A stretch of DNA of 7,585 nucleotides from CAZSTA01 sp964609495 [NCBI: uncultured bacterium] (GCA_964609495.1 CAZSTA010000180.1:1-7585); one strand, 5' to 3'; shown: positions 1 through 6,419, counted from the first letter of the stretch. Notes: generated from the sequence alone by a model not told the origin. Numbers and translations: made by a program.

Positions 1-85
1 GGAACACTGAGATTGAACTAAAGCCCTTTATTCCCCCCTCCCTTGACGGGAGGGGGTTAGGGGGAGGGTGATTTAAGGGAGTTCA
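1..85. repeat. Second copy of the composite repeat, cut by the window edge
   Basis: These 85 bases match the reverse complement of 4274-4356. The first 13 bases (GGAACACTGAGAT) match at 12 positions, and the block from about 36 to 85 matches except for one G insertion and a few substitutions. It holds a perfect 9-bp hairpin (34-42 with 48-56, loop TTGAC). The middle (14-30) is divergent. The other module would lie just outside the window. The element starts inside nfo, supplying its last codons and stop, and could form the 3' end of the nfo mRNA. Confidence 0.85.
48..68 (+). other. G-quadruplex motif in repeat copy 1
   Basis: The plus strand carries four G-tracts of 3, 5, 5 and 3, with loops A, TTA and A. 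The first two tracts are also the right arm of the hairpin at 34-56. It is the template strand for nfo, so it would fold in DNA, not in the nfo mRNA. Confidence 0.5.
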
Positions 86-924
86 TTATTGACAAGGCTT
101 CGTATTACCCTCATATTTCGCATATCATCATCGTCGCTGTGGCGGGGAGTCTCCATTATCCCTGGAATAGAGGATAAATAGGGATGATTGATGATGCGGC
201 GGAATCCCTCCAGACCGATATAACCATCTCCGATATGCCAATGGCGATCTGAGTGGGAATTAAGAGGAGTCTTTGAATCGTTGAGGTGTAACAGTTTCAG
301 TTTCTCCAGACCGATCATTCCATCTAATTCAGTGAGAGTTTGAGCGAGTCCTTCTTCAGTTGATAGATCATATCCAGCCTCGAAGGCATGAGCAGTATCC
401 AGGCAGATTCCAATTCTATCTCTGTTCTCAACTCCTTCTATTATCTGGCTCAATTCTGTTAAGTTACCGCCCAGCTTGGTTCCTCCTCCAGCGGAGTTTT
501 CCAATAGCAGACTTACTCCGTTGGACGTTCTGTTGAAAGCTTCATTTATCCCCGAAGAAACCCTTCGGACAGCCTCTTCTAAAGTGCTTTCTCCCCTACT
601 TCCGACATGGATGATTAAGAACTTAATCCCTAATTGCTTTGCTATCTCAAGATCTAAAACTAAGGAATCGACGGATTTCCGCTGAAGTTCTAGATCAGGG
701 GTCGCTAAGTTGGATAGATAGAGAACGTGGATAAATAACGGATGGATATCCGATTTCCCCATATCCTCTTTGAAGGTCCCTACGTCCTTCGGATCTAATG
801 AATTAACCTTCCACCTTCGAGGATTACGCGCGAAGAGTTGGAGGGTATCACAATTCTTGGCGTTAGCTCTAGGGGCTACTTTAGAAAAGCCTCCTGAGAT
901 CGAGATATGGAATCCAAAACGCAT
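73..924 (-). CDS. nfo: Endonuclease IV (AP endonuclease, Nfo)
   Basis: This enzyme cuts the DNA backbone 5' to abasic sites in base excision repair, using a trinuclear zinc centre in a TIM barrel. The 283 residues match the family length (E. coli Nfo is 285). All nine ligands known from E. coli Nfo have counterparts: H66, H106, E142, D176, H179, H213, D226, H228 and E258, within motifs such as LENSAGGG, CLDTAHAFEAGYDL and DRHWHIGDG. The N-terminus MRFGFHISISGG is typical, and a GAGG ribosome site lies 7 nt before the ATG. The gene stands 172 bp behind the DUF1638 gene, with a leader rich in inverted repeats, so it may have its own promoter, though I could not place one. The last codons (E-L-P-stop) fall inside an interspersed repeat. 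The assignment is secure. Confidence 0.97.
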   Translation of the reverse strand: MRFGFHISISGGFSKVAPRANAKNCDTLQLFARNPRRWKVNSLDPKDVGTFKEDMGKSDIHPLFIHVLYLSNLATPDLELQRKSVDSLVLDLEIAKQLGIKFLIIHVGSRGESTLEEAVRRVSSGINEAFNRTSNGVSLLLENSAGGGTKLGGNLTELSQIIEGVENRDRIGICLDTAHAFEAGYDLSTEEGLAQTLTELDGMIGLEKLKLLHLNDSKTPLNSHSDRHWHIGDGYIGLEGFRRIINHPYLSSIPGIMETPRHSDDDDMRNMRVIRSLVNNELP

Positions 925-955
925 CTTAAAACCTCGTTTTCGCTAAATTCCTTAC

Positions 956-990
956 AGAACTATTACTGTGGAGAGTAATGTATAAGTTCT
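956..990. promoter_or_regulatory. Nested inverted repeat upstream of nfo
   Basis: ATTACT and AGTAAT (962-967, 974-979) form a 6-bp dyad around 6 nt. It is enclosed by AGAACT and AGTTCT (956-961, 985-990) with a 5-nt bulge on one side. It ends 32 nt before the nfo start and could be an operator or an RNA stem-loop. No regulator can be named. Confidence 0.35.
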
Positions 991-1014
991 AAACTTTTCG
1001 ACCTTGAGCTCTAT

Positions 1015-1072
1015 TTGATAGGGAGGTAAAGCCGAAGATCGATTTTCGGCTTAGGGGGATTTCCTCCCTCAA
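1015..1072. other. Two-tier hairpin between the DUF1638 gene and nfo
   Basis: An inner perfect 8-bp stem (AAGCCGAA 1029-1036 with TTCGGCTT 1045-1052) is nested in an outer stem (GGGAGG 1021-1026 with CCTCCC 1063-1068, extended by TTGA/TCAA beyond a 2-nt bulge). It begins 24 nt after the DUF1638 stop. It may be a factor-dependent terminator, an RNA-protecting 3' structure or a leader element of nfo. No U-tract follows on either strand. Confidence 0.45.
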
Positions 1073-1096
1073 TATGATAAGATCGGCGTGCCTTGC

Positions 1097-1852
1097 TCAG
1101 GCTTCCACCGCTTCGGTTTGAACTGGATGAGAGGTTATAATCTTGCTATCGTAAGTAGCGCGGACTCTCTCACCCGGTTTCAAAACTAAAAATTCCTCCT
1201 CATCCCATTCTCCCTCAACTAATTTTTTGATTATCCTCATATCTCCTTTTATCTCTTCATACCCCCAATTATTCTCAGCGGAAATTTTTTGGGCTTCCTT
1301 ATCATAATTCAGAAACTTGGCTAATTCCATCTCGATGAAAGCTCCTCGAGTATAGTTAGTTTTCCATTTCCCTTCTATTTCCATCAGATATTTGGCGTTC
1401 TCCTCTCCATACTTTTCTACATATTCCTGATAGGTCTTGCCTAAACCTTTTCCCATAGCTTGAGTTCGTTCCATCTGAGCTCCTCCTCGCTCCATCCAGC
1501 CAGTGGTGTAGTAGTAAGTTCCTGGATATTTGGAGAAGTGCTCATTGTATCTTCCCTTAGATCCTAAGAAGAGAGTTATACAATCATGAGCTCGGGGGAT
1601 CACCAAGGTTTTATCTTTAACTATGAGACCCTCTGTTCCATTACAGCAGAGTCCATATCCTAAAGCTATAGCCTCGTATTTATCATCCTCCAAAGAGGAG
1701 TCTATTCTTCTTTGAAGCTCAGTCCGCATTGCATCGGGGTTATCATGCAATCCCTTAGTCATAAATTCCACATCTACTATATTTTTAGAGTGTGCGGCGC
1801 ATAAACATACCTCCCTGAACAGAACCTCGCAAGATATTATCTTTAAACGCAT
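1097..1852 (-). CDS. DUF1638 family protein, cysteine-rich, function unknown
   Basis: The 251-residue protein fits the DUF1638 family (Pfam), known mainly from methanogens and anaerobic bacteria, often near corrinoid methyltransferase genes (recalled, not checked). Its function is not established. The conserved-looking core is GYGLCCNG (residues 65-72) followed by PRAHDCITLFLG (86-97). An N-terminal set C8, C16, C18, H21 and the core set C69, C70, H89, D90, C91 suggest a metal or cofactor site; this is inference. The C-terminal part (about 195-251) is acidic and lacks those residues. There is no signal peptide or membrane segment, so it is probably cytoplasmic. AGGAGG lies 6 nt before the ATG, only a few bases beyond the stop of the upstream Nif3-like gene, so the two are almost certainly cotranscribed. 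Confidence 0.85.
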   Translation of the reverse strand: MRLKIISCEVLFREVCLCAAHSKNIVDVEFMTKGLHDNPDAMRTELQRRIDSSLEDDKYEAIALGYGLCCNGTEGLIVKDKTLVIPRAHDCITLFLGSKGRYNEHFSKYPGTYYYTTGWMERGGAQMERTQAMGKGLGKTYQEYVEKYGEENAKYLMEIEGKWKTNYTRGAFIEMELAKFLNYDKEAQKISAENNWGYEEIKGDMRIIKKLVEGEWDEEEFLVLKPGERVRATYDSKIITSHPVQTEAVEA

Positions 1853-1867
1853 TATTTTCCTCCTGAA

Positions 1868-2692
1868 TTATGGTTCGATAACCCCTAATTTTGCTACCTC
1901 TAATCCCCTATCCTCTAGGGCTTTGAGGAAGGGATTTATCCCCAAGCAATCACTGGCTATATGACCAGTAACTATCAGATTGCCCTTCTTCTCCTCCTTC
2001 AACCTCCGGTAATCATCTTCGCCGATATGGATATATATGACTGTATCCACGCCATTTTCAAAATAGGTATTAGCAACTGGATAGCCACCGTTGGTCAACG
2101 CTCCATGGGCTACAACCGTTTTCCCCGCTCTATTCATCTCATCTCCAACAAGAAGTTCTATCTTCGTCTTAGCGTTTTTAAACTCGCCAAACTCGTTCAG
2201 AGCGGATATGATATCCTTCAAAGTAGCCGAACTATCTTCGGCCAGAGTCGCATCGATCTTCTCCTGCATTCTCTTCCTTCCCATCTCATCTAAGGGACAG
2301 TGGATATTTAAGAAGGGCATATTGAGTAATCTAGCGACGGAAGAATTATGATCGTAATTCGAGCGCTGAGCAGTGATCTTCATCATCTCCACCCGTTCTT
2401 CCCCAGCCTTCCGCGCTTTATCCTCCGGGACTCCTGCGGCTATCATAAAGTCGATATGTCTTAGAAATACCTTCCAAGAGTTCAAACTAACTACCCCTGC
2501 GGAGGGATGATGAGCTATCACCGCGTCATATCCAAGCTCTTTGGCTATGTATAACTCCGCTGGGCCGATATCGATCCCGAATAATACTCTCTCGATCCCC
2601 TCTCCTGGGTTATAGATACCAGAATCCGCAGGGATCTCCCTAAATCCTACTAGCTCTAAAGCAATCTGCATAATCTCCTCAGTATTAAGCAT
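1868..2692 (-). CDS. Nif3-like (DUF34) dinuclear metal-centre protein
   Basis: This 274-residue protein belongs to the Nif3/DUF34 family (E. coli YbgI), ring-shaped hexamers with a two-metal site whose cellular role is still debated. The visible motifs are IAHHPSAG (H61, H62), NIHCPLD (H131, D135) and GHIASD (H244, D248). They correspond to the YbgI ligands H63/H64, D101 and H215/E219. The last ligand is Asp here rather than the usual Glu, which keeps a carboxylate. The opening region (residues 35-58) and the C-terminal LxALExxGLEV helix are also typical. There is no secretion signal. The ATG has AGGAG 5 nt upstream. The stop is 15 nt from the DUF1638 start, so the pair forms an operon. The family is well supported; the substrate is unknown. 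Confidence 0.87.
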   Translation of the reverse strand: MLNTEEIMQIALELVGFREIPADSGIYNPGEGIERVLFGIDIGPAELYIAKELGYDAVIAHHPSAGVVSLNSWKVFLRHIDFMIAAGVPEDKARKAGEERVEMMKITAQRSNYDHNSSVARLLNMPFLNIHCPLDEMGRKRMQEKIDATLAEDSSATLKDIISALNEFGEFKNAKTKIELLVGDEMNRAGKTVVAHGALTNGGYPVANTYFENGVDTVIYIHIGEDDYRRLKEEKKGNLIVTGHIASDCLGINPFLKALEDRGLEVAKLGVIEP

Positions 2693-2718
2693 TTTATCTC
2701 CTCTCCATCGTTTAGAGA

Positions 2719-2743
2719 GCGGTCGAATTTAAAATCCGACCGC
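2719..2743. other. Hairpin in the leader of the Nif3-like gene
   Basis: GCGGTCG and CGACCGC form a perfect 7-bp stem around an 11-nt AT-rich loop, about 26 nt before the Nif3-like start codon. It could be an mRNA leader structure, or the end of the lipoprotein transcript. There is no U-run after the stem on the minus strand. Confidence 0.4.
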
Positions 2744-2751
2744 CAGTCTAT

Positions 2752-2773
2752 ATTGTAACCTCCGTTTTACAAT
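2752..2773. promoter_or_regulatory. Dyad upstream of the Nif3-like gene, possible operator
   Basis: ATTGTAA and TTACAAT form a perfect 7-bp inverted repeat around 8 nt, in the 194-bp gap upstream of the Nif3-DUF1638 unit. On the minus strand its right half contains TACAAT, a fair -10 box, but I found no convincing -35 at proper spacing. The rest of the gap (2774-2886) holds only weak short repeats. Confidence 0.35.
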
Positions 2774-2886
2774 TATTAGAAGTGAAATTGAGAGCGATCA
2801 AATCCCCTAGCAGTAGAGATTCTTTGAGCTTCAGATCGATCTCTGTGATTGATCTTTAACCCTACGCAATCTAATAGGATAGATGA

Positions 2887-4176
2887 CTATAAATCCTTAC
2901 TACTCCCTATATATGAGTACATATCAATCAGTTTCCCAGTGTTATCTCTTAGGTAAGCAGTATCACCATCATTGTTCCATACGGCGTGATTAAATCCCCA
3001 GTATAATTTGGTCGCAGTGTCTGTTCCTTGTCCTGAGTGGAGATATACAACTCCATTCTCAAGAAGTGTAAAGCTATAGAATTTGTAGACGTGATTAGCT
3101 TTATCGCTTATCGTCCAATCTTTAAGATTGATAGTGCTCCCGTAATTACGGATTTCTACATACTCTCCATTTGGATTCTGATTATCATCTCCAGGAGCAT
3201 CATATTCAATATGGACAATTCTTACATCAACTGTTGGTTGAGGCTCAGATTGGACAGATATAATAACAGAATCTCTTCCTGTAGCTCCATCATCATCAGT
3301 TACTGTCAAGGTAGCTATATATGAGCCGTTACTTTGATAGGTATGGGTCGGATTCTGCTGACTACTGGTAGCTCCGTCACCGAAATCCCAAGAGTATGAG
3401 ACAATTACTCCATCGCTATCTGAACCAGAACCTGTGAAATTCACAGTTAATGGTGCCTGTCCACTTGTAGGATTAGCACTAGCTTTAGCTATCGGTGGAT
3501 TATTTGCAGGTGATTGCTTAATAACTGTAAAGGGGCGGGTAGCAGGATTCGCCTCTATATTTCCAGCTCGGTCCTTAGCCCTTACGTAAAAGGTATATTC
3601 TCCCTCACTCAAGTCGGTGATCTCCGCCTGGGTGGCGGAAATCCAAGTTGACCAAAGGGTGTTATGCAATCTATAGGAATATAGCAGTTGAGGAGTGGGA
3701 GTTAGATTATCGCTCCCCAACCAAGTGAAAACGACCTTATTAGTAGATATTACGCCCGATGGCCCACTTTTGATTAAGGTGTTGGGAGGAACCGTGTCGA
3801 GGGTGAAAGAGCGAGTAGCAGGTTCATCGCTCACGTGACCAGCTAGATCGATAGTTTTAACCTCAAAAGTATATTTGCCATCCAATAGATATGTATAATC
3901 GACCTCGGTTGCTGAAGTCCAGGCTGACCAATTATCACTCTTCCCCACCAGCCTATAGGAATAAAGGAGGACTGGCTTAGGTTCGTAGGGAGTGACGTTT
4001 TCCCAAGTGAAACTTATATCAGGGGTATTAATCATTCCAGTAGGACCACTTTTGATCGCAACGCGAGGTGGAGTGATCGGGTTCGAGGGGATACCGCCTG
4101 TTTTATCCTCAGAAACCTCGCATCCTAAAGCTAAGATAATTAAGAGTATAACTATTGATATTAGAATTCTTCTCAT
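2887..4176 (-). CDS. Surface lipoprotein with Ig-like repeats, PKD and lamin-tail-like domain
   Basis: The 429-residue protein begins with a lipoprotein signal (MRR, hydrophobic stretch 4-17, then ALGC), so C19 is the likely lipidated residue. Two tandem repeats follow (about 37-128 and 131-219, period near 94 residues). Each opens with IKSGPxGxI, contains LLYSYRL and a W-S-x-W, and ends in PATRxFT, resembling Y_Y_Y or Ig-like beta domains. A PKD domain spans about 224-310 (NNPPIAKA, WDFGDG at 263-268, TVTDDDGATG). Residues about 317-423 look like a lamin-tail (LTD) domain: GEYVEIRNYGS, LKDWTISD, and NNDGDTAYLRD near the end. No catalytic domain is visible, so it is probably an adhesion or scaffold protein on the cell envelope. 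AGGAGG lies 6 nt before the ATG. It stands alone between 260-bp and 194-bp gaps. Confidence 0.85.
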   Translation of the reverse strand: MRRILISIVILLIILALGCEVSEDKTGGIPSNPITPPRVAIKSGPTGMINTPDISFTWENVTPYEPKPVLLYSYRLVGKSDNWSAWTSATEVDYTYLLDGKYTFEVKTIDLAGHVSDEPATRSFTLDTVPPNTLIKSGPSGVISTNKVVFTWLGSDNLTPTPQLLYSYRLHNTLWSTWISATQAEITDLSEGEYTFYVRAKDRAGNIEANPATRPFTVIKQSPANNPPIAKASANPTSGQAPLTVNFTGSGSDSDGVIVSYSWDFGDGATSSQQNPTHTYQSNGSYIATLTVTDDDGATGRDSVIISVQSEPQPTVDVRIVHIEYDAPGDDNQNPNGEYVEIRNYGSTINLKDWTISDKANHVYKFYSFTLLENGVVYLHSGQGTDTATKLYWGFNHAVWNNDGDTAYLRDNTGKLIDMYSYIGSSKDL

Positions 4177-4290
4177 TTTCTTCCTCCTATCTTTTCGCTT
4201 TTGGCTTTCAGCCCAAGCTTATGTCTTATCTATCCTCTCCTTGTAAGCATGTAGAATATTGTGCTAGCGGTTTTGAACTCCCTTAAACCA

Positions 4291-4310
4291 CCCTCCCCCT
4301 AACCCCTCCC
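4291..4310 (-). other. G-quadruplex motif in the left module of repeat copy 2
   Basis: The minus strand carries G-tracts of 3, 4, 5 and 3 with loops A, TTA and A, equivalent to the motif at 48-68. It is in the RNA sense of larC readthrough. Confidence 0.5.
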
Positions 4311-4368
4311 GTCAAGGGAGGAGGAAATAAAGAGAGCAGTCTTATCTCAATGTTCCCTCTCCCCTCGT

Positions 4369-4391
4369 GGGAGAGGGATAGGGTGAGGGGG
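4369..4391 (+). other. G-quadruplex motif in the right module of repeat copy 2
   Basis: G-tracts of 3, 3, 3 and 5 are separated by three loops of 3 nt (AGA, ATA, TGA), a compact four-tract layout on the plus strand. The first two tracts double as the arm of the hairpin at 4354-4378. Confidence 0.5.
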
Positions 4392-4436
4392 AAATCATAT
4401 CTTGACTTCTTGGTAAAAATCTATTAGCACGAAATT

Positions 4437-5621
4437 TTACATACTTCCTCTATCCTTTAATTCGATTCCTAGAGCTTCTGCTACTGCGTAAACGCTCTTT
4501 ATAGGGACTCCTTTCTCGAGGGATAATCGTTTGCAATCCTCATATTCAGGAGCGATCGTCATTATCCGATCTCCCAGCTTCGCTATCTTCAGTCTGACCT
4601 CACCGTAAGGAGTCTCGACCGTCTTCCACTCTCTAGATAGACATTGTCTTCTCATCACCTGCTCTCGGATACCTAAAGTAGTGGTCTCCTTGAATATTAT
4701 CTCCCTCAATCGGTCTGCATTCTGAGGAGAGGTGAGGATTGAGAGCAGGATAGCAGGCCTATTCTTCTTCATTTGAATAGGAGTTAAATATACATCTAAA
4801 GCAGAAGCCTCGAATAGCCTGCTTGATAGATGATCATAGATCTCCGGATTCATATCATCTATATTCGTTTCCAATAGAACAACAGTATCTGTTATCCCTT
4901 CAGTGTTTTGCTTCATTCCAACGTAGATTCTCAAGAGATTAGGGATGTCAAAATCCTTCTTACCTGCTCCATAACCAACGCCCTCAAGCTTCATTTGAGG
5001 CATCATCCCCGCTCCCTTAGCTAAAGTGGTGAGTATAGCCGCTCCAGTAGGGGTAAGCAACTCCCCCTCGATGTCAATGGAATAGACAGGAAAACCCTTT
5101 ATAAGCTCCATCGTTGCTGGGGCTGGCACAGGTATGATCCCGTGAGCGGATTTGACATAGCCATGGCTCATAGGAAAGGAGGAGGTATATATTTCCTCGA
5201 TTCCCAGAAGTTTTAACCCGATCACCGAGCCGACTATATCTATTATCGCATCTATCCCCCCCACTTCGTGGAAATGAACTTTATCAGGAGTCGTCCCGTG
5301 AACATTGGCTTCTGCAACTGCTAATCTTCCGAATATCTTCTTACTAGAGAGCTTTATATCCTCCTCTAAATTCGAGGTATCTATGAGCTTCTCTATATCG
5401 TCTAAGTGACGCTCGTGGACGTGATCGGAGACTATAACATCGACATCAGTGCCAGTAATCCCATGCTTTTTGACTTTGGAGACCTCGATCTCATAGCCGG
5501 GAAGATCAAGCTTCCCCAACTCACCTTTTAGCTCCTCTACTTCAACTCCAGCATCGATCAAGGCGGCTAGGGTCATATCCCCACTGGCGCCAGCAAAGCA
5601 ATCAAAGTAAGCTATCTTCAT
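4437..5621 (-). CDS. larC: Nickel-pincer cofactor biosynthesis protein LarC (nickel insertion)
   Basis: LarC inserts nickel into pyridinium-3,5-bisthiocarboxylate mononucleotide, forming the NPN cofactor in a CTP-dependent cyclometallation. The 394 residues are full length. Hallmarks are DCFAGASGDM (7-16), HFHEVGGIDAI (116-126), HG-IPVPAPAT (160-170), PTGAAI (191-196), ETNIDDMNPE (251-260), LTPIQMKKNRP (279-289) and TTLGIRE (314-320). A His-rich stretch at 67-72 (HVHERH) may help bind nickel. In Lactiplantibacillus plantarum the protein comes from two frames joined by programmed frameshifting; here one frame runs through. An in-frame stop four codons upstream fixes the ATG as the start, but the best ribosome site (AGGAG) is 14 nt away, unusually far. 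It is the last gene of the lar operon, 45 nt after larB. Confidence 0.96.
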   Translation of the reverse strand: MKIAYFDCFAGASGDMTLAALIDAGVEVEELKGELGKLDLPGYEIEVSKVKKHGITGTDVDVIVSDHVHERHLDDIEKLIDTSNLEEDIKLSSKKIFGRLAVAEANVHGTTPDKVHFHEVGGIDAIIDIVGSVIGLKLLGIEEIYTSSFPMSHGYVKSAHGIIPVPAPATMELIKGFPVYSIDIEGELLTPTGAAILTTLAKGAGMMPQMKLEGVGYGAGKKDFDIPNLLRIYVGMKQNTEGITDTVVLLETNIDDMNPEIYDHLSSRLFEASALDVYLTPIQMKKNRPAILLSILTSPQNADRLREIIFKETTTLGIREQVMRRQCLSREWKTVETPYGEVRLKIAKLGDRIMTIAPEYEDCKRLSLEKGVPIKSVYAVAEALGIELKDRGSM

Positions 5622-5635
5622 AATATGTTGTTACA

Positions 5636-5640
5636 CTCCT
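5636..5640 (-). promoter_or_regulatory. Distant ribosome binding site of larC
   Basis: AGGAG is the only purine-rich site before larC, but it is 14 nt from the ATG instead of the usual 5-9. The in-frame TAA between them rules out an earlier start. Translation of larC may therefore be weak or depend on coupling to larB. Confidence 0.45.
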
Positions 5641-5646
5641 TTTATT

Positions 5647-5658
5647 GTGATATATCAC
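5647..5658. promoter_or_regulatory. Perfect 12-bp palindrome between larB and larC
   Basis: GTGATATATCAC is a perfect palindrome in the 45-nt gap, just upstream of the larC ribosome site. It could be a protein-binding site or a very small hairpin in the mRNA. No regulator is identifiable. Confidence 0.3.
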
Positions 5659-5666
5659 CATAAACG

Positions 5667-6419
5667 CTATCTGTTGATAAGATGGGCGAAGAAACCCGCC
5701 CCAAAACCGTTATCGATGTTTACCACTGCTATGCCTGGGGCGCAGGAGTTGAGCATCGAAAGCAAGGCGGCAAGACCGCCGAAGCTTGCTCCATAACCAA
5801 CGCTTGTGGGGACTGCGATCACCGGACTTTTAACAAGTCCTCCCACTACGCTCGCTAAGGCTCCCTCCATACCAGCTATAACGATGAGAACGTTGGCTTC
5901 GAAGAGCTGTTCTCTATTATCTAATAAGCGATGTAATCCTGCTACTCCTACATCATACAATCTCTTAACATAACTCCCTAATAGCTCAGCGGTAACTGCG
6001 GCTTCCTCAGCTACCGGGATATCAGAAGTGCCTGCGGAGATGATCAGAATATAGGGGTCGTCTTCCTTAAATTCTCGAGGCTCTTCTCTGTTAACTAGTA
6101 TAATCCGAGCCATATCACTGTAACGGGCCTCAGGTAGAGCTTTCTTCACCTCTTCATATATTTCCGGTCTAGCCCGAGTAGCCATAAACTTATCGCTACG
6201 TAGGGATATCTTACTCATTATTTGGACCACTTGCTCAGCGGTTTTATTCTGACAGAATACCACCTCTGGAAAGCCCCGGCGCAAAGCCCGATGATGATCG
6301 AGCTTGGCAAAGCCGAGGTCTTCGTAAGGAAGATCGCGAAGAGACTTTAAAGCCTCATCGACTGAGAGAGTGCCCTCTTTCACATCCTCTAACATCTTTC
6401 TCAAACGTTCCGAATCCAT
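5667..6419 (-). CDS. larB: Nickel-pincer cofactor biosynthesis protein LarB (NaAD carboxylase/hydrolase)
   Basis: LarB carboxylates C5 of the pyridinium ring of nicotinic acid adenine dinucleotide and hydrolyses the phosphoanhydride, giving the bis-carboxylated mononucleotide and AMP. The 250 residues match the family. A small helical N-terminal part leads to the signature DHHRALRRGFPEVVF (41-55). The C-terminal half is PurE-like: ISAGTSDIPVAEEA (127-140), GVAGLHR (158-164), GMEGALASVVGGL (183-195), PTSVGYGASFGG (204-215) and LNSCAPG (223-229). C226 corresponds to the cysteine (C221 in L. plantarum) that forms the substrate adduct. The ribosome site is weak (AAAGG, 9 nt before the ATG). It begins 21 nt after larE, in the operon that makes its product's downstream enzymes. 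Confidence 0.97.
   Translation of the reverse strand: MDSERLRKMLEDVKEGTLSVDEALKSLRDLPYEDLGFAKLDHHRALRRGFPEVVFCQNKTAEQVVQIMSKISLRSDKFMATRARPEIYEEVKKALPEARYSDMARIILVNREEPREFKEDDPYILIISAGTSDIPVAEEAAVTAELLGSYVKRLYDVGVAGLHRLLDNREQLFEANVLIVIAGMEGALASVVGGLVKSPVIAVPTSVGYGASFGGLAALLSMLNSCAPGIAVVNIDNGFGAGFFAHLINR

Larger units (their letters stand above)
4274..4391. repeat. REPIN-like composite palindromic repeat
   Basis: Two related GC-rich modules face each other around a spacer of about 32 nt. The left module (4291-4321, G-rich on the minus strand) has a 6-bp hairpin, 4305-4310 with 4316-4321, loop GTCAA. The right module (4354-4391, G-rich on the plus strand) has a perfect hairpin, 4354-4363 with 4369-4378, loop CTCGT. 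The outer ends are imperfect inverted repeats of each other (both read inward as CCCTC, CCCCT/CCCT, A, then C/T-rich). An inverted copy of at least 83 bases of this element lies at 1-85. The layout resembles REP doublets, which move with RAYT transposases in other bacteria; none is present here. The element separates larC from the lipoprotein gene and may end or stabilise mRNA, although no U-tract follows. Confidence 0.8.

Noticed and set aside
34-56. Classical intrinsic terminator for nfo or larC in the GC-rich hairpins
   Set aside because: None of the stems is followed by a U-run on the transcribed strand, so they are listed as repeat hairpins instead.
476-685. Plus-strand open frame of 69 codons inside nfo
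   Set aside because: It lies antisense to a fully conserved nfo region and the product resembles no protein I know.
1961-2351. Two overlapping plus-strand open frames (1961-2293 and 2091-2351)
   Set aside because: Both are antisense to the Nif3-like gene, overlap each other and have no good ribosome site or recognisable domain.
2769-2779. ACAATTATTAG shared with 7530-7540, both upstream of operons
   Set aside because: An 11-base match in AT-rich sequence is expected several times by chance in a window this long, and its place relative to a promoter differs.
3037-3324. Plus-strand open frame of 95 codons inside the lipoprotein gene
   Set aside because: It is antisense to the PKD and lamin-tail coding region, and its composition looks like a shadow frame.
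3992-4246. Plus-strand frame whose end is hydrophobic
   Set aside because: The hydrophobic stretch is the complement of the lipoprotein signal region; there is no independent support.
4437-5621. Programmed frameshift in larC
   Set aside because: The 394-codon frame covers all LarC motifs without interruption.
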